NCBI GenBank assembly: GCA_005879315.1
Contig: VBLC01000053.1
Coordinates: forward strand, 1-57,854
Direction of reading: 5' to 3'
Length of the DNA: 57,854 nt
Source: Deltaproteobacteria bacterium
GTDB taxonomy: Bacteria; Myxococcota; Myxococcia; Myxococcales; 40CM-4-68-19
Shown here: piece by piece, positions 52,269 through 57,854 of the stretch
Layout of the letters: each line of letters starts with the position of its first letter
Position numbering within the stretch: the first letter of the stretch is position 1
The notes under the pieces: model-generated
The model's database searches: none
What the model saw: only the letters and a program-made list of their open reading frames with translations
What the model was told of the DNA's origin: nothing
Made by a program: the position numbers and the translations under genes

Positions 52269-52306
52269 GGTGCGAATCTCGCCAGGCTGTAAAGCGGGGA
52301 TCGGGG

Positions 52307-52334
52307 AGCATACACAGACCGCCGGCTGCGTCAA
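52307..52334 (-). promoter_or_regulatory. Internal promoter before the second acyl-CoA dehydrogenase
   Basis: On the minus strand TTGACG (52334-52329) is 16 bases from TATGCT (52312-52307). Transcription would start near 52300, about 32 bases before ATG 52268, allowing the lower half of the operon to be expressed independently. Confidence 0.55.
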
Positions 52335-52371
52335 AGCTCACCGACTGCGGTTTTTGCCGGACCCGCGGTGG

Positions 52372-53520
52372 TCACTGCCCCTGGGCGAGAAGATTGCGCG
52401 CGATCACCATGCGCTGGATCTGCGAAGTCCCCTCGTAGATCTGCAGCAGCTTGGCGTCGCGCATCAGCTTCTCGACTGGATACTCCTTGGTGTAGCCATA
52501 TCCGCCGAAGATCTGCACGGCGTCGGTGGCGACCGCCATCGCCGAGTCCGCGCCGAAGGCCTTTGCGTAGGACGACTCGATGGCGTCGAGCTTGCCCTGC
52601 CCGATGCTCCAGGACGCCTTCCACATGAGGAGCCGCGTCGCCTCGTACTTCATCGCCATCTCCGCGAGCATGAACTGGATGGCCTGGAACTGGGCGATGG
52701 CCTGACCGAAGGCCTTCCGCTCGAGCGCATAGCGACGGCATTCGTCGAGAGCGCGGCGCATGATCCCGCACGCTCCGGCCGCGATCCAGGGCCGGCTCCG
52801 GTCGAAGGTCTTCATGGCGATCTTGAAGCCCTGCCCTTCCTCGCCGACCAGATGCTCCTTGCCGAGCTTCACCTCCTCGAAGAGCACGTCGGAGGTGTCG
52901 CTGGCGCGCTGGCCGAGCTTGTCTTCCTTCTTGCCGACCGAGACGCCCGGCAGGTCGCGTGGGACGACGAAGCAGGTGATGCCCTTGTGCCGGTCGCGCA
53001 CGTCCCCGATCCGTCCGAAGACGGTGTACCAGCTGGCGAAGCGCGCGTTGGTGATCCAGCGCTTCTGGCCGGTCATGACGTACTCCTGGCCGACCTTGCG
53101 CACCGCCGTTCGCATGCCCGCCACGTCGCTGCCCGCGTCGGGCTCGGAGCAGGCGTAGGCAGCGAAGATGGGGGCCTCGGTGAGCGAGCCGCAGAACTTC
53201 TTCTTCTGATCTTCGGTCCCGGCGAGGATGAGCGGCATGGCGGCGAGGTTGTTGCCCAGGAGCGTCGTGCCGATGCCCGCGCAGCCGTAGTTGATCTCCT
53301 CGGCCATGAGCACGTGGTCGAGCGTCGAGAGACCGAGCCCGCCGTACTCCTGGGGGATCTCGGCGTTCATCAGGCCGATCTCCCAGGCCTGCTCGCAGAT
53401 CTCCTTGGGGAAGGTGCCGTGCTCGTCGAGCCGCTGCGCGACGGGGATGATCTTCTCTTTGGTGAACTTGCGCGCCGTCTCGACCAGGCGCTGCTGTTCG
53501 TCGGTGAGTGCGAAGTCCAT
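52372..53520 (-). CDS. Medium-chain-type acyl-CoA dehydrogenase
   Basis: A 382-residue enzyme closely following the medium-chain (ACADM) pattern: [59 protein letters not shown], and [15 protein letters not shown], with [25 protein letters not shown] at the end. It should oxidise medium-length acyl-CoA and pass electrons to ETF. It follows the crotonase gene by 5 bases. Confidence 0.93.
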   Translation of the reverse strand: MDFALTDEQQRLVETARKFTKEKIIPVAQRLDEHGTFPKEICEQAWEIGLMNAEIPQEYGGLGLSTLDHVLMAEEINYGCAGIGTTLLGNNLAAMPLILAGTEDQKKKFCGSLTEAPIFAAYACSEPDAGSDVAGMRTAVRKVGQEYVMTGQKRWITNARFASWYTVFGRIGDVRDRHKGITCFVVPRDLPGVSVGKKEDKLGQRASDTSDVLFEEVKLGKEHLVGEEGQGFKIAMKTFDRSRPWIAAGACGIMRRALDECRRYALERKAFGQAIAQFQAIQFMLAEMAMKYEATRLLMWKASWSIGQGKLDAIESSYAKAFGADSAMAVATDAVQIFGGYGYTKEYPVEKLMRDAKLLQIYEGTSQIQRMVIARNLLAQGQ

Positions 53521-53525
53521 GTCGG

Positions 53526-54299
53526 TCACTTCCCCGTGAATCTCGGCGATCGTTTCTCGATGAACGCGCGCATGCCTTCGCGCCGATCCTCGGTGTCGAA
53601 GAGGAGGGCAAACGACTCCGCCTCCTGCCGGTTGGCGGCGCGCAAAGGCATGTCGTAGCCGCGCTCGACCAGGCGCTTGGCGCGCGCGACCGCCAGAGGC
53701 CCTCGCGTCGCGATCTTCTCCGCTACCTGCTTGCAGTGCGCGAGGAGCCGGTCGGGCGGCAGCACCGCATTGACCAGCCCGATGTCGAGCGCGGTGCGCG
53801 CATCGATCATCTCGGCGGTGAAGATCATCTCCTTGGCGCGGAGCTTCCCCACCAGCCGGACCAGCCGCTGCGTGCCGCCGAACCCCGGCGTCACCCCGAG
53901 CGAGACTTCCGGCAGGCCGAGCCGGGCGTTCTCGCTGGCGAAGATCATGTCGCAGGCAACCGCCAGCTCGAGGCCTCCGCCCAGGGCGTAACCGTTGACG
54001 GCGGCGATGGTGGCGCAGGGGATGTCCTCGAGGAGCGCAGTGACGACGTGCCCCAGCTCGCTGAACTCCCGCGCCGACCAAGGCGTCATCGGCGCCATCT
54101 CGGAGATGTCCGCGCCGGCGACGAAGGCCTTGTCGCCCGCGCCGGTGAGGATGAGGGCGCGCTGATCGGCGTTGTCGCGCACGGCCTGGGTCAGCTCGCG
54201 CAGGGTCTGGCTGTTCAACGCGTTGAGCGATTTGGGGCGGTTGACGGTGATGATCGCGAGAGGACCTTCTCGATCGACGTAGATGTTCTGGTAGGCCAT
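53526..54299 (-). CDS. Enoyl-CoA hydratase (crotonase)
   Basis: A 257-residue hydratase. Oxyanion-hole and catalytic segments: [30 protein letters not shown] and [20 protein letters not shown], with the two catalytic glutamates in place. It hydrates crotonyl-CoA or similar. It is 1 base from the hydroxybutyryl-CoA dehydrogenase gene and 5 bases before the MCAD-like gene, so one operon. Confidence 0.94.
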   Translation of the reverse strand: MAYQNIYVDREGPLAIITVNRPKSLNALNSQTLRELTQAVRDNADQRALILTGAGDKAFVAGADISEMAPMTPWSAREFSELGHVVTALLEDIPCATIAAVNGYALGGGLELAVACDMIFASENARLGLPEVSLGVTPGFGGTQRLVRLVGKLRAKEMIFTAEMIDARTALDIGLVNAVLPPDRLLAHCKQVAEKIATRGPLAVARAKRLVERGYDMPLRAANRQEAESFALLFDTEDRREGMRAFIEKRSPRFTGK

Positions 54300-54300
54300 G

Positions 54301-55149
54301 TCAGTACCTGTAGAAGCCGCGCTTGGTCTTGCGGCCCAGCCAGCCTGCGTCGACATATTGCCTGAGCAAAGGAGCGGGCCGGTACTTGTCGTCGCCAAGA
54401 CCTTTGTGCAGCACCTCGGCGATGGACAGGCAGGTGTCGAGCCCGATGAAATCGGCCAGCGTCAAAGGCCCCATCGGAACGTTGGTGCCGAGCTTCATCG
54501 CAGTGTCGATGTCCTCGGCGCTGGCCAGACCCTCCTGCAAGGCGAAACAGGCCTCGTTGAGCATGGGGATGAGAATGCGATTGACGATGAATCCCGGCAT
54601 GTCTTTCGACAGCACCGTCGTCTTCCCCATCCGCTCGGCCAGCGCCTTGGTGGCCGCATAAGTCTCGTCGCTCGTCTGCGCGCCGCGGATGATCTCGACC
54701 AGCTGCATGAGGGGGACGGGATTCATGAAATGCATTCCGATGACCCGCTCGGGGCGATCGACGGAGGCGGCGATCCGGGTGATGGGAATGCTCGAAGTGT
54801 TCGTCGCGAGAATGGCGTGCGGCGGCAGCGCGCGCGCCAGGTCGGCGAAGACCTTCTTCTTCACGTTCTCGTTCTCGGTCACCGCCTCGACGGCGAAGTC
54901 GGCCTGCGCCGCGTCCGACACCGAGCCCCCCACCCGCGTGCGCGCGAGGACCTCGGCCGCCACCTCGGTCTGCAGCTTGCCCTTGGCCACCGCCTTCTGC
55001 AGCTGGAAGCCAATCTCCTTGAACGCCCTCTTCGCCAGTTCGGCGTTGACGTCGATGAGGAAGACGTTCACGCCGCTCTGCGCGGCCATCTGCGCGATGC
55101 CGGCGCCCATCTGCCCGGCGCCCACCACGGCCAGCGTCTTGACGTCCAC
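54301..55149 (-). CDS. 3-hydroxybutyryl-CoA dehydrogenase
   Basis: A 282-residue NAD-dependent enzyme oxidising 3-hydroxybutyryl-CoA to acetoacetyl-CoA. The Rossmann motif is [24 protein letters not shown] and [17 protein letters not shown] contain the catalytic region, and [13 protein letters not shown] with [15 protein letters not shown] forms the C-terminal domain. GTG 55149 is chosen because GGAGAGGAGAG is just upstream. It starts the beta-oxidation operon. Confidence 0.94.
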   Translation of the reverse strand: MDVKTLAVVGAGQMGAGIAQMAAQSGVNVFLIDVNAELAKRAFKEIGFQLQKAVAKGKLQTEVAAEVLARTRVGGSVSDAAQADFAVEAVTENENVKKKVFADLARALPPHAILATNTSSIPITRIAASVDRPERVIGMHFMNPVPLMQLVEIIRGAQTSDETYAATKALAERMGKTTVLSKDMPGFIVNRILIPMLNEACFALQEGLASAEDIDTAMKLGTNVPMGPLTLADFIGLDTCLSIAEVLHKGLGDDKYRPAPLLRQYVDAGWLGRKTKRGFYRY

Positions 55150-55184
55150 GGCGGCTCTCCTCTCCTCTGTAGAAGAGGCGGCGG

Positions 55185-55212
55185 AGATAAGCCAGCGTGC
55201 GTTGAGAGTCAA
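55185..55212 (-). promoter_or_regulatory. Promoter of the beta-oxidation operon
   Basis: On the minus strand TTGACT (55212-55207) is 16 bases from TTATCT (55190-55185). Transcription would begin near 55178, and the leader carries GGAGAGGAGAG before GTG 55149. The upstream 116-base repeat ends 18 bases beyond the -35. Confidence 0.55.
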
Positions 55213-55229
55213 TGCGCCGGCTCCAAGAA

Positions 55230-55345
55230 CCGGGCCCAGGCCCGGGCGCGTACTCGGGCGCGCGGACGGATACGCCGACGGGCCCGGCCGAACCCGTGGC
55301 CGTCCACGTCCCCGAGCCCGAGTACGAACCCGGACCCCGGCCCGG
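55230..55345. repeat. 116-base palindromic repeat, copy 1
   Basis: First of two direct copies flanking the histidine kinase gene. The two are the same length with about eight mismatches. Each is internally an imperfect palindrome over its whole length: the left end CCGGGCC...TACTCGGG pairs with the right end CCCGAGTAC...GGCCCGG, and GGACGGATACGCCGACGGG pairs with the matching inner arm, leaving a short loop. It also shows a six-base periodicity of CG steps. It fills most of the gap between the kinase and the beta-oxidation operon. Confidence 0.9.
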
Positions 55346-55397
55346 CAGTCGGCTCGTCTCGTGCCTCGGATTTCCCCGAATCAGATAGACTTTCCCC

Positions 55398-57260
55398 GTG
55401 GACCTTCGTTTTTGCCAGGGCATCGTCGAGGACGCGGCCGCCATCTGCGGCGCGATCCTCTCGGAATTGCGCCTGCGCGGAGACCTGCTTGGCCAGCACG
55501 CCGCCGCAAAGGCGAACGACCTGACCCAGGCCGCCGTCGGCGGCGTCCTCGCCGCACGCAAGCGCAAGGACGAGACGGCGCGCAAGCTGCGGGACCTCGT
55601 CGATCGCGGCCTTCTTTCCGACGGACCGGGCGTCGAGCGCACCGTGCACCTCGCCCGCTGTCCCGACGGAGTAGCAGAGGCGCTCGACCTCGGAGGACTC
55701 GCGCCGGCCGAGCTCTGGTGCGCCGATGTTCCGCTGACCGTCGAAACGGAGTCGGCGGGCGTCCTGCGGCTCATTCTCGACCGCGAGCCGCGCCGCTCGC
55801 TCTTGCGTGCCCTGCGCGGCGTCGGCCACGAGGCCTCGCTCCAGCTGGCGCAGGAGCGCGGCCGGCTGCGCGCGGTGGGCGAGCTGACGCGCTCTCGCCA
55901 GAGCCAGGCGGCTCTCGCTGCCGCAGCCGCCCGCTTGCGCCGCGAGACCGAGCGCGACGGCGTCCTGCGCGCCATCGCCGAGGAGTTGCGCAAGCTGGGC
56001 TACGAGAGCGCGGTCCTGCTCAACGAGAGCGACGGCCTGGTGCTGCGCCATCTCTCGCACAAGCCAACCGTCATCAGCGAGGCGATGAAACTGGTCGGGC
56101 TGAGGAAGATCTCCGAGCTGAAGCAGCTCGCCATCGATCCGGCGCGGTCGCCGCTTCTGGGCCAGCTGCTCTCCTCGCCGGAGCCGGTGGTGGAGGTGCG
56201 ATCGCATTCGTTCCTCCGCGCCCTCTGGGGCAGGCGTGCGCCGGAGCCCGTCCGCAACAAGCTCGTCCAGCTCCTCGGCCTCGGGGAAGAGCTGCTCGCC
56301 ACGCCGCTCAAGGGAGCAGGCGACAGCGCTCTCGGCATCCTCACGGTCGCGCCGCGGCCGGGGATGGAGCCCGACCTCGGCGTGCTCAGCTCCTTCGCGC
56401 TGCAAGGTTCGCTGGCGCTCGAGCGCGTGCTGATGCGGGCGCAGATGCGGGCGCAGGCGGCGATCATCGAGGGCGCGGTCGAAGAGCGCACCCGGGTCCT
56501 GCTCGAAGCCAACGAGCGCCTGCAGGCCGCCGATCGCCGCAAGGACAACTTCCTCGCCAACGTCTCGCACGAGCTGCGTTCGCCGCTCGTGACCATGCTC
56601 GGCTACACCGACCTGCTTCTCGCCGGGAAGATGGGCGAGGTGAACGAGCGTCAGCGGCAGTGCCTGCAGGTGGCGCGCAGCTCGGGCAAACGGCTGCGCG
56701 CATTCATCGAGGAGCTGCTCGACTTCTCCCGCTTCGAGCTGACCCGCGAATCGTTGACCTTCCAGCCCTTCGATCTGGGCGAAGCCGTGGCGCAGGCGCT
56801 GGCCGACCTGCAGCCGAAATTTCTCGAACGGCGGCTCAACGTGCGGCAGAGAGTGGCGCGCGGGACTCCGCCGGTGCTGGGCGACCGCGAGCGCATCCTG
56901 CAAGTCTTGACGAATCTGTTGAGCAACGCCGAGCGGCATTGCCGCGATGGCGGCAGGATCGTCATCTCGGCGCAGCCGCGACCCGGCTTCGTGCTCGTCT
57001 CGGTGCAGGACAACGGCACGGGCATTCCCGCTGCGCACATCGAGAAGATCTTCGACCGGCTCTACCAGGTCGGCGACGTGAAGGACGCGCGCTCGCGGGA
57101 GCAGGGGCTCGGGCTGGGCCTCAACATCGTCAAGAGCATCGTCGAGGCGCACGGCGGCGAGGTGTCGGTCGAGAGCGAAGTCGGCAAAGGCTCCACCTTC
57201 TCTTTCACGCTGCCGCTTGCGGACGTGAAGAGCAGAGGGGAAGCCACCGCCGCTTCGTGA
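55398..57260 (+). CDS. Sensor histidine kinase with GAF-like domain, orphan
   Basis: A 620-residue kinase without membrane segments, so cytoplasmic. Residues 1-160 are helical with no named domain, about 165-355 are a GAF-like sensor, then a coiled coil leads to the HisKA domain with phosphate acceptor H391 ([10 protein letters not shown]). HATPase_c follows with [10 protein letters not shown] (N box), DNGTGIP (G1), [13 protein letters not shown] (G2) and [12 protein letters not shown]. The signal is unknown and no response regulator is adjacent. The GTG is 6 bases after TAGACT (55386-55391). Two 116-base direct repeats flank it. Confidence 0.92.
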   Translation: MDLRFCQGIVEDAAAICGAILSELRLRGDLLGQHAAAKANDLTQAAVGGVLAARKRKDETARKLRDLVDRGLLSDGPGVERTVHLARCPDGVAEALDLGGLAPAELWCADVPLTVETESAGVLRLILDREPRRSLLRALRGVGHEASLQLAQERGRLRAVGELTRSRQSQAALAAAAARLRRETERDGVLRAIAEELRKLGYESAVLLNESDGLVLRHLSHKPTVISEAMKLVGLRKISELKQLAIDPARSPLLGQLLSSPEPVVEVRSHSFLRALWGRRAPEPVRNKLVQLLGLGEELLATPLKGAGDSALGILTVAPRPGMEPDLGVLSSFALQGSLALERVLMRAQMRAQAAIIEGAVEERTRVLLEANERLQAADRRKDNFLANVSHELRSPLVTMLGYTDLLLAGKMGEVNERQRQCLQVARSSGKRLRAFIEELLDFSRFELTRESLTFQPFDLGEAVAQALADLQPKFLERRLNVRQRVARGTPPVLGDRERILQVLTNLLSNAERHCRDGGRIVISAQPRPGFVLVSVQDNGTGIPAAHIEKIFDRLYQVGDVKDARSREQGLGLGLNIVKSIVEAHGGEVSVESEVGKGSTFSFTLPLADVKSRGEATAAS

Positions 57261-57270
57261 AGCCAAAAAC

Positions 57271-57386
57271 CGGGCCAGGGTTCGGGCGCGTACTCGGGGT
57301 CGCGGACGGATACGCCGACGGGCCCGGCCGAACCCGTGGGCGTCCACGTCCCCGTGCCCGAGTACGAACCCGGACCCCGGCCCGGT
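57271..57386. repeat. 116-base palindromic repeat, copy 2
   Basis: Second direct copy of the repeat at 55230-55345, in the same orientation, beginning 10 bases after the kinase stop. It has the same length with about eight substitutions and no gaps. The central 30-odd bases, including GGATACGCCGACGGG and GGCCGAACCCGTGG, are identical in both. It could act as a strong hairpin between the convergent kinase and GIN-domain genes. Confidence 0.9.
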
Positions 57387-57395
57387 TTGTAGTCT

Positions 57396-57854
57396 TCAGT
57401 CCTCGACGTCGACTGAGGAACTTCCGGATGTCGACACTCGCGCGCGGGCTCCGCCCCGTGCGCGCAGCTCCGAGGCTCCGGAGAGGCCGCCCCGGATCCG
57501 CCCGGTGGCTCGCAGCTCGGCCCAAGAGCCGCCGCTCTCCTGGACCTCGACGTTCTTCACTTCCAGCGCGCTGCCGTGCAGCTGGGAGCCGCCGGAGAGC
57601 TGCAGCTCGAGATCGTCGGCGCGGCCGCTCACCTCCAGACTCGCGCCCCCCGATCCATGCAGCGAAAGCTCGCGCGCATCCACGCCCCGGACGCGTACAT
57701 GGCTGCCGCCGCTGGCGTTGATCTCGTGGCGGTCCGCGCGCGTCAGCTGGGCCTCGACCATGGCTCCGCCGCTCGCCCCGATGGCGCGCAACTCCGGCGT
57801 CTGGATGGTCACTCTCACGGCCCGATGGTTGCCGTCCCACCAGCTGTTGCTCTT
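57396..57854 (-). CDS. GIN-domain (DUF2807-type) auto-transporter adhesin-like protein, 5' truncated
   Basis: The C-terminal part of a GIN-domain protein, running off the right edge (KSNSWWDGNHRA precedes the first visible valine). The visible 150 residues are a parallel beta-helix-like series of short repeats with GSGG and ASGG turns (AIGASGGAMVEA, EINASGGSHVRV, SLHGSGGASLEV, QLSGGSQLHG), each about 16-20 residues. Such proteins are usually exported and attached to the cell surface. The start and signal peptide are outside the window. Confidence 0.75.
   Translation of the reverse strand, partial: KSNSWWDGNHRAVRVTIQTPELRAIGASGGAMVEAQLTRADRHEINASGGSHVRVRGVDARELSLHGSGGASLEVSGRADDLELQLSGGSQLHGSALEVKNVEVQESGGSWAELRATGRIRGGLSGASELRARGGARARVSTSGSSSVDVED

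Noticed and set aside
55230-57386. The two repeats as a CRISPR array or as IS ends
   Set aside because: Only two copies occur, 116 bases each, with a kinase gene rather than short spacers or a transposase between them; the copies are direct, not inverted.

Overview
The window is a very gene-dense, strongly GC-rich stretch of bacterial chromosome. No gap longer than 300 bases lacks a gene, and I see no tRNA, rRNA, IS element, prophage or CRISPR array. Several features suggest a member of the Myxococcota: a PilZ-like domain of the type common in myxobacteria, a large set of acyl-CoA dehydrogenases with a B12-dependent acyl-CoA mutase, an ergothioneine operon, a 3-hydroxybutyrate oligomer hydrolase, and hexamer-periodic intergenic repeats. 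This assignment is inference from gene content, not a phylogenetic result. The strands are well packed: many neighbours overlap by 4 bases (ATGA, GTGA or TTGA), and GTG and TTG starts are frequent.

Layout. 1-3.6 kb (+): the end of a VWA protein, an unknown membrane coiled-coil protein, a gamma carbonic anhydrase, a cyclic-nucleotide-binding protein and a DedA protein. 3.6-4.2 kb (-): a PilZ-like protein. 4.3-9.5 kb (+): guaB, an EF-hand miniprotein, a molybdopterin oxidoreductase and guaA. 9.6-16.5 kb (+): an outer-membrane-type protein, a Xre-RES toxin-antitoxin pair with its own promoter and palindromic operator, a RibD-type reductase, an AI-2E-family permease and an MMPL/RND transporter. 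16.4-19.5 kb (-): TPR protein, BamB-like propeller, NUDIX hydrolase and DEDD nuclease. 19.6-21 kb (+): a small barrel-like protein and a quinone-oxidoreductase-like enzyme. 21-27.6 kb (-): egtC-egtB-egtD, then miaB-der-terC. 27.7-29 kb (+): two exported or membrane proteins. 29-37 kb (-): acyl-CoA dehydrogenase, meaB, an RNase III-GrpB fusion, a 3-hydroxybutyrate oligomer hydrolase lipoprotein, cyclophilin and era. 37-43 kb: a lipoprotein hydrolase, an acyl-CoA carboxylase beta subunit, a Doc-type toxin module broken by a one-base frameshift, and clpS-clpA.

43.2-55.2 kb is a catabolic region. One operon (-) reads hxlR, methyltransferase, B12-binding mutase subunit, HMG-CoA lyase, methylglutaconyl-CoA hydratase-like. 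A second (-) reads 3-hydroxybutyryl-CoA dehydrogenase, enoyl-CoA hydratase, three acyl-CoA dehydrogenases (with a small winged-helix gene among them) and the mutase large subunit. The mutase carries Phe and Gln where methylmalonyl-CoA mutases have Tyr and Arg, so it looks like isobutyryl-CoA mutase. It would join valine-derived isobutyryl-CoA to butyryl-CoA beta-oxidation, next to leucine breakdown. The divergent yceI gene shares an intergenic region with hxlR that holds a perfect TACTTCC/GGAAGTA inverted repeat. The right end has an orphan hybrid GAF-histidine kinase between two 116-base direct copies of a large imperfect palindrome, then a truncated GIN-domain protein.

Strongest leads: the RNase III-GrpB fusion; the 116-base palindromic repeat pair; the ICM-type mutase; the Doc module with an unrecognised partner; and a recurring pattern of -10-like hexamers 6-7 bases before start codons, which predicts leaderless mRNAs.
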